Assembly: GCF_000250675.2 (NCBI RefSeq)
Contig: NC_018681.1
Span: 7,192,001 to 7,256,000 of the forward strand
Direction of reading: 5' to 3'
DNA length: 64,000 nucleotides
DNA from: Nocardia brasiliensis ATCC 700358
GTDB taxonomy: Bacteria; Actinomycetota; Actinomycetes; Mycobacteriales; Mycobacteriaceae
Part shown: positions 16,879 to 29,132 of the stretch, piece after piece
How the letters are laid out: each line of letters starts with the position of its first letter
How positions within the stretch are numbered: the first letter of the stretch is position 1
Made by a program: the position numbers and the translations under genes
The notes under the pieces: generated by a model
Told to the model about the DNA's origin: nothing
The model's input: only the letters and a program-made list of their open reading frames with translations
Database searches by the model: none

Positions 16879-17760
16879 TCATCTCGACGCACCTTCGTCC
16901 GACTCCCCCAACCCCAGCTTCTCGCTCGCAATCCGGTGGTCCGCTTGATATTTCAGCAGCACCCCAAGCGTCGAGCGGATCACGTTGCCGGTGACGGCGC
17001 GAGCGCCCAGCGCGACGAGAGTCCTTGCCCAGTCGACGGTTTCGGCGACCGACGGCGGCTTGCGCAGCGACAGTTCGCGTAGCGCGCCGACGACCCGCAC
17101 CAGGGGTTCGCCGAGCGCTTCGTCGAGCTCCGGCACCTTCATCCGGACGATGGCTCGCTCCAATTCGGCTGTGGGGTAGTCGATGTGGAGGTACAGGCAG
17201 CGGCGTTTCAGGGCGTCGGAGAGGTCGCGGTTGGCGTTGGAGGTGACGAGGACGAACGGCGCACGGACGGCGGTGATGGTGCCGAGTTCGGGGATGCTGA
17301 CCTGATAGTCGCCGAGGACCTCGAGCAGCAGCCCTTCGAGTTCCACGTCGGCTTTGTCGAGTTCGTCGATGAGCAGCACGGTGGGGTCGGGGTTGCGGAT
17401 GGCGGCGAGCAGCGGGCGGGCGAGCAGGAATTCGTCGGTGAAGACGTGGTCGCGGGTGTTGTCCCAGTCCGCGCGTTCGGATGTGATGCGCAGCAGCTGT
17501 TTGGCGTGGTTCCACTCGTAGAGGGCGCGGGCCTCGTCGATGCCTTCGTAGCATTGCAGCCGGATGAGGTCGGCGGCCGCCGCGGCGGCGACGGCCTTGG
17601 CGAGCTCGGTTTTGCCGACGCCGGCCGGCCCCTCGATCAGGAGGGGCTTGCCGAGGTGTCCGGCGAGGAAGACCGCGGTGGCGATATCGAGGGACGGGAT
17701 GTACCCGGCCTCGGTGAGCCGCTGCGTGACCGCGTCGACGGAGTCAAAGAACTTACTCAT
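16879..17760 (-). CDS. MoxR-family AAA ATPase
   Basis: 293-residue chaperone-type ATPase. Walker A is GPAGVGKTEL and Walker B is VLLIDELDK. The arginine-finger region LSDALKRRCLYLHIDYP is typical of MoxR/CoxD proteins. It should act with the VWA protein encoded 280 bases downstream, usually to insert a cofactor or remodel a target enzyme. The ATG at 17760 begins MSKFFDSVDAVTQRL, the normal family start; the long upstream extension on this strand overlaps the divergent oxidoreductase gene and is not coding. Confidence 0.92.
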   Translation of the reverse strand: MSKFFDSVDAVTQRLTEAGYIPSLDIATAVFLAGHLGKPLLIEGPAGVGKTELAKAVAAAAAADLIRLQCYEGIDEARALYEWNHAKQLLRITSERADWDNTRDHVFTDEFLLARPLLAAIRNPDPTVLLIDELDKADVELEGLLLEVLGDYQVSIPELGTITAVRAPFVLVTSNANRDLSDALKRRCLYLHIDYPTAELERAIVRMKVPELDEALGEPLVRVVGALRELSLRKPPSVAETVDWARTLVALGARAVTGNVIRSTLGVLLKYQADHRIASEKLGLGESDEGASR

Positions 17761-17844
17761 CGGTAGCCAGTCTAGAACGCCCGGCTTCCAGGGCTTCGGT
17801 ATGTGACTTGAACTGAACCGCACTCGAGGTTCTACGGTCGACGC

Positions 17845-18264
17845 ATGATCTTCACCGACATCGAACGCGCCTATCTCGCGAGTCAGCAGCTTGCCCGCCT
17901 CGCCACCGTCTCCGCCAAGGGCGCACCGCAGCTCACCGCTTTGGGGTTCCGGCTCAACGCGGACGACACCATCGATATCGGTGGGCCGAATCATGTTGCG
18001 ACGCAACGCTACAAGAACATTCTCGGGAACCCGCGGGTCAGCCTGCTGATCGACGACATGACGCCGGACGAGCCGGGCGCCGTCAAACCCGGCTGGGGTC
18101 GCGGCATCGAGATCCGCGGCGTGGTGGAAACACTGATGGTGGACGTGCCGCCGGTCGCGCCGGACTGGTTCTCGAACGACATCATCCGCATCCACCCCCG
18201 CCGGATCAAGAGCTGGCACCTCGACCCCGCCAACCCGGACGGGGAGTCACGCAACGTCGGCTGA
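17845..18264 (+). CDS. PPOX-class F420-dependent oxidoreductase
   Basis: 139-residue split beta-barrel protein of the pyridoxamine-oxidase-like superfamily (compare mycobacterial Rv1155-type proteins). The N-terminus ERAYLASQQLARLATVSAKGAPQLTALGF is the normal cofactor-binding start, RYKNILGNPRVSLLIDD is the conserved second element, and the C-terminus ends in the RIKSWHLD type of strand. Cofactor F420 is more likely than FMN in this order of bacteria, but this is family inference. It is divergent from the MoxR gene. Confidence 0.82.
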   Translation: MIFTDIERAYLASQQLARLATVSAKGAPQLTALGFRLNADDTIDIGGPNHVATQRYKNILGNPRVSLLIDDMTPDEPGAVKPGWGRGIEIRGVVETLMVDVPPVAPDWFSNDIIRIHPRRIKSWHLDPANPDGESRNVG

Positions 18265-18431
18265 GCCAGACGGCGGGCGGGCCAGACGCCCCGTCATGTG
18301 CCGTTGATCATGAATACCCGAGTTGGACCACGGGGAACCGCCCCGCCCCGAGTAAGCTCGTCGTTTGCTGTCAACGGGCAGGCGACTGCGCAGCGGTCGG
18401 CACCCGCTCATGGGCCGGAATCGGGAGACTC

Positions 18432-19652
18432 ATGTTCATTGCGATCGCCGCGACGATGACGGTCATCCTGATCTGGTCGTGCCTGTCCCGGACGATGGCG
18501 CGCTGGAAGGTGACCGCACCGCTGGCGATGGTGGTGGTCGGTGCGGTGGTCAGCTGGAGCAGCGACCACTGGCTGACCGCGGCGATCAACACCGACACGG
18601 CGCAGCGGATCGTCGAATTCATCTTGGCGCTGTTTCTTTTCACCGATGCGACCGAGGTGCGCGACGGTCTGTCCGGGCGGCGGCACACCGGGATATTCCG
18701 ATTGCTCTTCCTCGCCTTCCCGCTGAGCCTCGGTGCCGCGTATCTGCTCGGATTCGTACTGCTGCCCGGTGTTTCGTGGACCGTGCTGCTGTTGATCGCG
18801 TGCATCGTGATCCCCATCGACCTGGTGCCCGCGCAGGCGATCGTGCGGGATCTGCGGGTGCCGGAACGGGTTCGGCACGCGCTCAACGTGGAGAGCGGAT
18901 TCAACGACGGACTCGTCGCCCCGATCTTCCTGTTCGCGCTGGCGGCGGCGGAGGCCAGCGCGGACTCCGACCAGGCGCTGAACGCCCTCGGTCACGCGGT
19001 GCCCGCGGTGGTGAAGTCGATCCTCATCGGACTGTCCATCGGGGCGCTGGCCGGATATTGCATGACGTTCGCCGCCCGCAAACGCTGGACGGACGCGCGC
19101 GCCGTGCGCATCGGGACGATCGCGATCCCCGTGCTCACCTACAGCGTCGCGGTCTGGCTCGACGGCAACGGATTCGTGGCGGCCTTCCTGGCGGGCATCG
19201 CCTACAGCACGACCCGGCACGAACTCCCCGGCGAGCCACTGCAATCGACCGAGGACGTCGCCGAGTTCTCCGGCCTGGCAATGTGGTTCATCGTCGGCAA
19301 TGTGGCGGCGGCGACGCTGTCCTGGCTCAGCTGGCAGGTCATCGTGTACGGCCTGCTTGCGTTGACGCTGGTCCGCCTGGTGCCGGTCGCGCTCTCGTTG
19401 CTCGGTTCACCGTTCACCAGGCGGGAGCGGCTCATGATCGGCCTGCTCGGGCCGCGCGGTGTGGCGTCGATCGTGTTCGCGCTGCTGGCCTTCAACGGTT
19501 TGCGCAACGATGACGACGCGTTCCTCGTGATCGGCGTGACCCTGGTGGTGGTCGTCGGCAGCGTGATCCTGCACGGCATCGGGGCGCCGCTGATCGCGGA
19601 ACGTCTCGGTAAGCGACGGCGCGACAAAGGAATAGCCGGCGGGCATAATTGA
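18432..19652 (+). CDS. Na+/H+ antiporter, CPA1 family
   Basis: 406-residue inner-membrane exchanger with about 12 helices. The conserved ESGFNDG (about residues 157-163) supplies the acidic ion-binding residue, and PIDLVPAQAIV precedes it as in CPA1 proteins; GLLGPRGVASIVFALLAF lies near the end. GGGAGA lies just upstream of the ATG at 18432. It stands alone, preceded by a 167-bp GC-rich leader that could fold but has no recognised riboswitch signature. Confidence 0.92.
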   Translation: MFIAIAATMTVILIWSCLSRTMARWKVTAPLAMVVVGAVVSWSSDHWLTAAINTDTAQRIVEFILALFLFTDATEVRDGLSGRRHTGIFRLLFLAFPLSLGAAYLLGFVLLPGVSWTVLLLIACIVIPIDLVPAQAIVRDLRVPERVRHALNVESGFNDGLVAPIFLFALAAAEASADSDQALNALGHAVPAVVKSILIGLSIGALAGYCMTFAARKRWTDARAVRIGTIAIPVLTYSVAVWLDGNGFVAAFLAGIAYSTTRHELPGEPLQSTEDVAEFSGLAMWFIVGNVAAATLSWLSWQVIVYGLLALTLVRLVPVALSLLGSPFTRRERLMIGLLGPRGVASIVFALLAFNGLRNDDDAFLVIGVTLVVVVGSVILHGIGAPLIAERLGKRRRDKGIAGGHN

Positions 19653-19962
19653 CTGGGCCCTACGCTGCCGAGTTCGCTTGGGCCCGCAGCCGATCCGTGT
19701 ATGGGGGTTAACCCCTAATACCAATGGCTGAAATTCTCCGGAATGGGGACAACACCCGTGACGTCGCGCGCCGGATGCGCGAGAGTGAGACCGTGCAGTC
19801 GGTGCTGCGCCGGGTATGCCGGGGGCGCCTCGCGAAGTAGCGGCGACACAGTTGATCCCGACCTGTTCGCGGCGCGCATGTCAGCGACCGCTGTGCGACG
19901 TGGGCAGACCGCAGCCGGGGGATGGTGAACGCACAGTTCGCCGCAGAGTGAAAGGATCCACG
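19653..19962. other. 310-bp gap with a palindrome
   Basis: No gene is visible. GGGGTTAACCCC at 19704-19715 is a perfect 12-bp palindrome, possibly an operator for the secreted-protein gene downstream. Confidence 0.45.
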
Positions 19963-20259
19963 TTGTTCTCCACCACCAAGTCCACGCCGTCGCGGCGTCT
20001 GCTGGCCCGGGCCGCCGTCGCCGGTGCGATCGTCGCGGTTCCGTTGACCGCCATGGCCATTCCGGCCTCGGCGGACGCGAACATCGCCGTGCCGGGCGTC
20101 ACCGAGGTCCGGCACCGGCCGCACCACAACCACAACTGCGACTTCGGCCCGTTCGAGAACTGGCGCTGCAACAACGGCCCGTTCGACCGCGGCAGGCAGG
20201 ACGATCCGTTCTGGCAGTTCCGTCAGAACCGCCCGCACGGCCTGTTCGGCAGCAGCTAG
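19963..20259 (+). CDS. Small secreted protein
   Basis: 98-residue exported protein of unknown function. The TTG start at 19963 has AAAGGA with ideal 6-base spacing, better than the GTG at 19948. The signal peptide has a basic n-region (RRLLAR), hydrophobic core (AAVAGAIVAVPLTAMAI) and a PASA/DAN cleavage site near residue 36. The mature part, about 60 residues, is rich in Asn, Arg, Phe and His, with HHNHNCDFGPFENWRCNNGPF suggesting one disulfide and two GPF repeats. It is followed by a strong hairpin. Confidence 0.7.
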   Translation: MFSTTKSTPSRRLLARAAVAGAIVAVPLTAMAIPASADANIAVPGVTEVRHRPHHNHNCDFGPFENWRCNNGPFDRGRQDDPFWQFRQNRPHGLFGSS

Positions 20260-20274
20260 TCCCCGGAAACGACA

Positions 20275-20305
20275 GTGGCCCGGCACCATTCGGGTGCCGG
20301 GCCAC
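20275..20305. terminator. Convergent terminator
   Basis: Perfect 13-bp stem GTGGCCCGGCACC with a 5-base loop, between the secreted-protein gene and ilvC; it can serve both strands. Confidence 0.85.
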
Positions 20306-20317
20306 GCAGCCGGAAAC

Positions 20318-23807
<3,490 letters not shown>

Positions 23808-23902
23808 CGTCTTGTTCCTAACTGCTTGTCGTTCTGACCCCGGATTTGTGTCTGACATGCGGTGTCTTGCGACTCGCCCTGTCGGACAATTCGTCCGAAC
23901 AC

Positions 23903-23937
23903 AAAAAAGCCCCCGACAGCGCATGGCTGTTCGAGGG
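23903..23937 (-). terminator. Attenuator terminator upstream of ilvB
   Basis: On the minus strand CCCTCG plus ACAGC (with one bulged A) pairs with GCTGT plus CGGGGG around a CATGC loop, followed at once by six T (23908-23903). It is a textbook intrinsic terminator placed between the leader peptide and ilvB. Confidence 0.85.
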
Positions 23938-23984
23938 TGGCGCGTCGCAACGCGAGCTGACGTATTCGACTCAGGTAGTCAGGC

Positions 23985-24038
23985 TCAACGCTGGACGCGC
24001 CGGCCGATTACGAGCAACTCGTTTCGGTTCACGCGCAT
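23985..24038 (-). CDS. ilvBNC leader peptide (17 aa)
   Basis: ATG-to-TGA reading frame encoding MRVNRNELLVIGRRVQR. The consecutive Leu-Leu-Val-Ile codons (TTG CTC GTA ATC) are exactly what a branched-chain amino acid attenuator needs: ribosome stalling on scarce charged tRNA would change folding of the next 80 bases and prevent the terminator at 23903-23937. No clear ribosome site precedes the ATG; only about 34 bases of leader RNA lie before it if the -10 at 24084-24079 is used. Confidence 0.75.
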   Translation of the reverse strand: MRVNRNELLVIGRRVQR

Positions 24039-24074
24039 GACGGTATGTGTGCGTTGGCCGAAGAGTCAAACAGC

Positions 24075-24093
24075 TCCCATTATGTGGGATAGT
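24075..24093 (-). promoter_or_regulatory. Probable ilvBNC promoter -10 with small palindrome
   Basis: CATAAT at 24084-24079 on the minus strand matches the -10 consensus at 5 of 6 positions; no good -35 is seen. It sits inside TCCCA-N5-TGGGA (24089-24075), a possible operator. On the plus strand GATAGT at 24088-24093 could serve the divergent PH-domain gene. Confidence 0.5.
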
Positions 24094-24134
24094 GCGGCTG
24101 CTTGGGTCCTTCACCAGGATGCGAGGATGGTGGT

Positions 24135-24713
24135 GTGTCATCACCGCATCAGTCCGTGCCACCGGCTAAATCGTCCCACACCGCCACCGAGGGATCGGAT
24201 ACGGGTAGCGCCTCGACCGCCACTGTGATCCGCATCCCACGCCTGGCCTTCCTAGGCGTGTTCATCCTTCTGATGTGCATGTTCTTCATGTTCGTCGGCT
24301 GGCCCGCCGGGCTGTGGCCGCTGCTGCTGATCCCCGTCGCGGTGGCCGTCTGGGTACAGCGGACGCAGACCACGGTGTCCGACGCCGGGCTCGATCTGCG
24401 CACCGTATTCGGCTCGCGGCACCTGGACTGGTCTCAGCTGAAGGGGGTGCGTATCCCGAAGCGTGGATACGTGCGCGCCGATCTGGTGGACGGCACCGAG
24501 GTGAAATTGCCCGCGGTGAGTTATGACCGGGTGCGGGATCTGGCGGCGGCCTCGCACGGGTGGATTCCCGATCCGTATGTGGTGCCCAAGGAAGAGCCGG
24601 CCGACAATTCGGCGGACGCGGAATCGGCCGACAAGTCGAGTGATGACACCGCGAGCGCCGAAAGCGCGAACACCGATGCCGAGAACACCCCCGGGGACAA
24701 GAACGCGCAATAA
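24135..24713 (+). CDS. PH domain-containing membrane protein (CFP-6/Rv3004-like)
   Basis: 192-residue protein divergent from ilvB, the position held by cfp6 (Rv3004) in M. tuberculosis. Two closely spaced hydrophobic segments ([18 protein letters not shown] and [15 protein letters not shown]) are followed by a bacterial PH domain with [23 protein letters not shown] split across strands ([22 protein letters not shown]) and [11 protein letters not shown] disordered acidic tail of about 40 residues repeats the pattern AESA/ADKSS. The GTG at 24135 has GAGGA 7 bases upstream. Function unknown; probably cytoplasmic-membrane anchored. Confidence 0.85.
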   Translation: MSSPHQSVPPAKSSHTATEGSDTGSASTATVIRIPRLAFLGVFILLMCMFFMFVGWPAGLWPLLLIPVAVAVWVQRTQTTVSDAGLDLRTVFGSRHLDWSQLKGVRIPKRGYVRADLVDGTEVKLPAVSYDRVRDLAAASHGWIPDPYVVPKEEPADNSADAESADKSSDDTASAESANTDAENTPGDKNAQ

Positions 24714-25030
24714 GGCGCGAGCCGGAACAAAGTGCCGGCGCTACGATGTTGTCGGCTATGCGATGCGGTCACCGCGTCGGGCGGATCCGTCCCGGCGCGC
24801 ACCCCGCGAGCCCGACGGGCCGGCACCTCCGGCGACACCGTCAGCGCCGACGACCACCACTCGCGGCGACCCACGACACCGCACCACCTGGCACGGACCA
24901 GGCCGACGGCCACGAGCCGCGCCCGACCGGCGGTAAGCCCACCTCCACGCGGGAGTACCGTGAAACGGCCGCGGAGCCAAGCTCCGCGCCCGTCGCACCG
25001 CAGCCCCCGCGACCAGACCGAGGACCCTCT
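24714..25030. other. 317-bp leader before ilvD
   Basis: The ilvD frame stays open upstream, but its residues here are low-complexity Arg/Pro/His-rich and not family-like. TACGAT at 24742-24747 is a -10-like element. No branched-chain leader peptide like that of ilvB was found. Confidence 0.45.
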
Positions 25031-26872
25031 ATGCCACCGCTTCGTTCACGCACCACCACCGTCGGCCGCAATGCCGCAGGCGCCCGCGCGCTCTGGCGCG
25101 CCACCGGCATGACCGACACCGATTTCGGCAAGCCGATCATCGCCATCGCGAACTCCTACACCCAGTTCGTGCCCGGCCACGTGCACCTGAAGAACGTCGG
25201 CGAGATCGTCGCCGAGGCGGTACGGGCCGCAGGCGGTGTGCCCCGCGAATTCCACACTATCGCCGTCGACGACGGCATCGCGATGGGCCACGGCGGCATG
25301 CTCTACTCGCTGCCCTCGCGCGAAATCATCGCCGACTCCGTGGAATACATGGCGAACGCGCACACCGCCGACGCACTGGTGTGCATCTCCAACTGCGACA
25401 AGATCACCCCGGGCATGCTGAATGCCGCTATGCGGCTGAACATTCCGGCGGTGTTCGTCTCCGGCGGGCCGATGGAGGCGGGCAAGGCCGTTGTGGTCGG
25501 CGGCGTCGCGCAGGCACCGACCGACCTGATCACCGCGATCTCCGCGAGCGCGAATCAGGCTGTGTCCGAAGAAGGTTTGTCCGAGGTCGAACGGTCCGCC
25601 TGTCCGACCTGCGGGTCGTGCTCGGGCATGTTCACCGCGAACTCGATGAACTGCCTCACCGAGGCGCTGGGACTCGCGTTGCCGGGCAACGGTTCCACGC
25701 TGGCCACCCACGAAGCGCGCCGGGCGCTGTTCGAGCGGGCGGGCACCGTGATCGTCGATATCGCCAACCGCTGGTACCGCGATGACGACGCGTCGGTGCT
25801 GCCGCGGAACGTGGCCGATGCCAAGGCTTTCCGCAACGCGATGGCGCTCGATGTCGCGATGGGCGGCTCCACCAACACGGTGCTGCACACGCTGGCCGCC
25901 GCGCAGGAAGGTGAGATCGACTTCGATCTGCACACCATCGAGGAGACCAGTCGCCGGGTGCCGACCCTGTCCAAGGTGTCACCCAACTCCGACTACCACA
26001 TGGAAGACGTGCACCGGGCCGGTGGCATCCCCGCCATCCTCGGCGAACTGCGCCGCGCCGGACTGCTCGAAACCGACGTGCGCACGGTGCACTCGGCCAG
26101 CTTCGACGAGTGGCTCGACACCTGGGACATCCGCTCCGGCAAGGCTTCCGACGAGGCGCTCGAGCTGTTCCATGCCGCACCCGGCGGTGTGCGCACGACC
26201 GAACCGTTCTCCACCGCGAATCGCTGGTCCTCGCTCGACACCGATGCCGCGGGCGGCTGCATCCGCGATATCGAGCACGCGTACACGAAGGAGGGCGGCC
26301 TGGTCGTGTTGCGCGGCAACGTCGCTCCCGACGGCGCCGTGCTCAAGACCGCGGGCATCGATGAGGAACTGTTCACCTTCCAGGGGCCCGCGCTCGTCGT
26401 GGAATCCCAGGAGGAGGCGGTCTCGGTGATCCTCGACAAGACGATCAAGCCGGGTGACGTGCTCGTCGTCCGCTACGAAGGTCCCGCGGGCGGGCCCGGC
26501 ATGCAGGAGATGTTGCACCCCACCGCATTCCTCAAGGGCGCGGGTCTGGGCAAGCAGTGCGCGCTGATCACCGACGGTCGTTTCTCCGGCGGCACCTCGG
26601 GCCTGTCCATCGGCCACATCTCCCCCGAGGCGGCCAGCGGCGGCACCATCGGCCTGATCGAGAACGGCGACCAGATCCGCATCGACGTCAGCACCCGGAC
26701 GCTCGAGGTGCTGGTGGACGACGCCGTGCTGGCCGAGCGCCGCGCCAAAATGGAAGCCGCCGAACGCCCTTGGCAGCCGGTGAACCGCGACCGACAGGTC
26801 ACCACGGCGCTGCGCGCCTACGCCGCGCTCGCCACCTCGGCCGACAAAGGCGCGGTCCGCTACGTGCCGTAA
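25031..26872 (+). CDS. ilvD: Dihydroxy-acid dehydratase
   Basis: Iron-sulfur dehydratase for the third step of valine/isoleucine synthesis, 613 residues. Cluster cysteines appear in [11 protein letters not shown] and [20 protein letters not shown] and the C-terminal [16 protein letters not shown] are family signatures. The ATG at 25031 has GAGGA 7 bases upstream and gives the standard N-terminus ([21 protein letters not shown] in two parts: [21 protein letters not shown]). Its place beside ilvBNC is unlike M. tuberculosis, where ilvD is remote. Confidence 0.97.
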   Translation: MPPLRSRTTTVGRNAAGARALWRATGMTDTDFGKPIIAIANSYTQFVPGHVHLKNVGEIVAEAVRAAGGVPREFHTIAVDDGIAMGHGGMLYSLPSREIIADSVEYMANAHTADALVCISNCDKITPGMLNAAMRLNIPAVFVSGGPMEAGKAVVVGGVAQAPTDLITAISASANQAVSEEGLSEVERSACPTCGSCSGMFTANSMNCLTEALGLALPGNGSTLATHEARRALFERAGTVIVDIANRWYRDDDASVLPRNVADAKAFRNAMALDVAMGGSTNTVLHTLAAAQEGEIDFDLHTIEETSRRVPTLSKVSPNSDYHMEDVHRAGGIPAILGELRRAGLLETDVRTVHSASFDEWLDTWDIRSGKASDEALELFHAAPGGVRTTEPFSTANRWSSLDTDAAGGCIRDIEHAYTKEGGLVVLRGNVAPDGAVLKTAGIDEELFTFQGPALVVESQEEAVSVILDKTIKPGDVLVVRYEGPAGGPGMQEMLHPTAFLKGAGLGKQCALITDGRFSGGTSGLSIGHISPEAASGGTIGLIENGDQIRIDVSTRTLEVLVDDAVLAERRAKMEAAERPWQPVNRDRQVTTALRAYAALATSADKGAVRYVP

Positions 26873-26886
26873 GCCCTCGAGAACAG

Positions 26887-26916
26887 CGATGGCGCCCTCC
26901 ATGGAGGGCGCCATCG
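26887..26916. terminator. Convergent terminator, 30-bp palindrome
   Basis: CGATGGCGCCCTC, CATG centre and its exact complement form a perfect palindrome 14 bases after the ilvD stop, serving ilvD and the DoxX gene. Confidence 0.85.
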
Positions 26917-26932
26917 TCGTTTCGCGGTGGGA

Positions 26933-27793
26933 TCAGTCGAAGGGACCGATTCCGGTCAGCGGGTTGCCGCCGTGCAGATACCAGTAGGCGAGTACGGCGG
27001 CGACGATGGCCAAGACGAGCACCACGAAGGAGCCAGCGAACGGGCGGGTGGCCCAGCCGCGGTTGCGATCGAGCGCCCACCGGCCCGGACCGGTGAGCAC
27101 GAGAACGGCGGTGGCGCCGACGAGGATGCTCTCCATTTCGACGCCGGTCTGTACGCCGGCCTTGTACTGGAAGCCAGGGATCATGCCCTGCTTCCAGGCC
27201 CATGCGTCGAGGATGACGGCGAGCAGGGCGCCCGCGGCGAACGGCGTGGCCAGGCCGAGCACGAGCAGCACACCGCCGCCGAGCTCGCCGACCGTGACCA
27301 GGATGGCCGACAGGGTGGGGTGATCCCAGCCGCCGTTGGCCATCATGTCGCGGGTGCCGTCCAGGCCGGGGCCGTGGAACCAGCCGGTCAGCTTCTGCAG
27401 GCCGTGATAGATGAACGTGCCGCCGACCACCAGGCGCAGCAGGAACAAGCCGAAATCCAAGGTGCCGCGCTGGGTTTCGCGGTTGCGGCGACGCAATCGG
27501 GCGGTGTCGCCCGGCGGGTTCGCGGCGGGCGGGATGCTCGCGTAGGCGTAGGTCGGGGGGTCCGCCGACAGGCCGTCCGCACCGACGGCCGGCACATCGG
27601 GACCGGGGTCGAGGCCGAGTTCGTCGTCCGTGCGCGGCACGTCCTTGGTCAGCTTCGGGAACTGCTCGGTCGGCGAATCGAAGGGGCTGCTGACGCCCCG
27701 ACCGGTGGACGACACCGCCGACTGCTCGGCCGTGGACGGCGTCGCACCCTGGGCCGCCGAGGATTCGGAAGTGTCTTTCGACTTGTCGGTCAC
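26933..27793 (-). CDS. DoxX family membrane protein (Rv3005c-like)
   Basis: 286-residue protein. A Ser/Pro/Asp-rich cytoplasmic N-terminus of about 120 residues precedes a four-helix DoxX domain (LFLLRLVVGGTFIYHGLQKL, VGELGGGVLLVLGLATPFAA, VLVLTGPGRWALD) and a last helix. It holds the Rv3005c position of M. tuberculosis, where DoxX joins superoxide dismutase and SseA in a membrane oxidoreductase complex; that role here is by analogy only. The GTG at 27793 is a likely start, though a GTG three codons earlier is possible. Confidence 0.88.
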   Translation of the reverse strand: MTDKSKDTSESSAAQGATPSTAEQSAVSSTGRGVSSPFDSPTEQFPKLTKDVPRTDDELGLDPGPDVPAVGADGLSADPPTYAYASIPPAANPPGDTARLRRRNRETQRGTLDFGLFLLRLVVGGTFIYHGLQKLTGWFHGPGLDGTRDMMANGGWDHPTLSAILVTVGELGGGVLLVLGLATPFAAGALLAVILDAWAWKQGMIPGFQYKAGVQTGVEMESILVGATAVLVLTGPGRWALDRNRGWATRPFAGSFVVLVLAIVAAVLAYWYLHGGNPLTGIGPFD

Positions 27794-27970
27794 GGCCAAT
27801 ACCTTAAGCCGCGCTCCCCCGGAACAGGCCCCGAACACGGCGCGCGAGACGCTGTGTCACGGGCAACAGCCGCGCGTCCGCTGCCGGGCGGTGCGCCCCG
27901 GTACGAAATACCCGGGCGCAAAGGTGGGGCGGAGGGGCGCGGGCGAGAAGATTTCCGTAACGTCTGAGCT

Positions 27971-29074
27971 ATGAGGTTGGTTGGCATTGGTCGCGTCGCG
28001 GTGACCGTGGCGGTGGGGTCCGCGCTGGTGACCGGATGCGCGCGGTTCGATGATTCGGCGTCGAGCCCGTTCACTCCCGAGCCGACGCTGCACGGCGCGA
28101 ACATCGACCCGAAGAAGCCGTCGCAGCCGCCCACCTCGACCACCCGCCCCAGCGGTCCGTGCATCGACCCGGATCCGGCCGTGGTGGCCACCTGCCTGGA
28201 CACCACCGGCGGCCTGGTCGCGCTCGGCGACGGCGCACTGGTCGCCGAGCGCCGCACCGGACGCATCCTCAAGGTCGCCCCCGAGACGCCGACCACCGAA
28301 TTCGCCCGGGTGGACGTGGACGGTTCCAGCGACGGCGGCCTGAGCGATATCGTGCTCTCCCCCACCTTCCACGAGGACGGGCTGATCTACGCCTACATCA
28401 CCACGGCGAGCGACAACCGGGTGGTGCGGATCGCCGAGGGCGGCGGACCGCCCAAGGACATCCTGACCGGAATCCCGAAGGGGCCGAGCGGAAATCACGG
28501 CGCCATCGAGTTCGCCACGCCCGGCCAGATGCTGGTGCTCACCGGCGACGCGGGCAATCCCGGCGCGGCCAGTTCACCGGCCTCGCTGGCGGGCAAGCTG
28601 CTGCGGGTGAACTCGCCCGCGCCCGGCGCCAACGCCGAGGTCGCCCTGTCGGGCATCGGGATCGCGGGCGATATCTGCCGGGACAGCAAGGACAGCGTCT
28701 GGATCACCGACCGCACCGCCGTCGAGGACCGGCTGCAACGGCTCGGCGGCGACGGCAGCGTCACCACCGCGTGGACCTGGCCCGACCGTCCCGGCGTCGC
28801 GGGCTGCGCCGCCGCCACCGATGGCGTGGCGATCTCGCTGACCAAGGGCAAGGCGCTGGCCATCGCGGCCGCCGACCCGAACACGCACGCCGTCACCGCC
28901 GCCCCCACCATGCTCGCGCAGGACAAGTACGGACAGCTCGGTGGCGCGGCGGTCGGGCCCGACGGCACCATCTGGGTCGGCACGGTGAACAAGACCGACG
29001 GCCAACCGGGGCCGAATGACGATCGGGTGGTACGCATTCCGCCGCCGCAGGCGGGTGGCGGCGGCCCGGACTAG
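27971..29074 (+). CDS. lppZ: LppZ-like lipoprotein, glucose/sorbosone dehydrogenase-type beta-propeller
   Basis: 367-residue exported lipoprotein. The signal ends in LVTGC (lipid-modified C23), then a Pro/Thr/Ser-rich spacer and a predicted beta-propeller with repeated blades (GLSDIVLSPTFHEDGLIYAY, GNHGAIEFATPGQMLVLTGD, GGAAVGPDGTIWVGTVN). These match PQQ-type sugar dehydrogenase folds, but catalytic activity is not established for LppZ proteins. Divergent from the DoxX gene, as Rv3006 is from Rv3005c. Confidence 0.88.
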   Translation: MRLVGIGRVAVTVAVGSALVTGCARFDDSASSPFTPEPTLHGANIDPKKPSQPPTSTTRPSGPCIDPDPAVVATCLDTTGGLVALGDGALVAERRTGRILKVAPETPTTEFARVDVDGSSDGGLSDIVLSPTFHEDGLIYAYITTASDNRVVRIAEGGGPPKDILTGIPKGPSGNHGAIEFATPGQMLVLTGDAGNPGAASSPASLAGKLLRVNSPAPGANAEVALSGIGIAGDICRDSKDSVWITDRTAVEDRLQRLGGDGSVTTAWTWPDRPGVAGCAAATDGVAISLTKGKALAIAAADPNTHAVTAAPTMLAQDKYGQLGGAAVGPDGTIWVGTVNKTDGQPGPNDDRVVRIPPPQAGGGGPD

Positions 29075-29080
29075 CCGCAG

Positions 29081-29126
29081 ACACGAATCAGGGGCCGACT
29101 CCGCGGAGTCGGCCCCTGATTCGTGT
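29081..29126. terminator. Convergent terminator, 46-bp perfect palindrome
   Basis: ACACGAATCAGGGGCCGACT followed by CCGCGG and the exact complement; perfect over 46 bp, filling the gap between lppZ and gatB stops. Confidence 0.88.
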
Positions 29127-29132
29127 TGTCAC

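Noticed and set aside
18265..18431. Riboswitch-like leader before the Na+/H+ antiporter
   Set aside because: The leader is GC-rich and could fold, but I could not match it to any known riboswitch consensus.
24714..25030. Longer N-terminus or leader peptide for ilvD
   Set aside because: The open upstream frame encodes Arg/Pro/His-rich residues unlike ilvD; the family start at 25031 has a good ribosome site.
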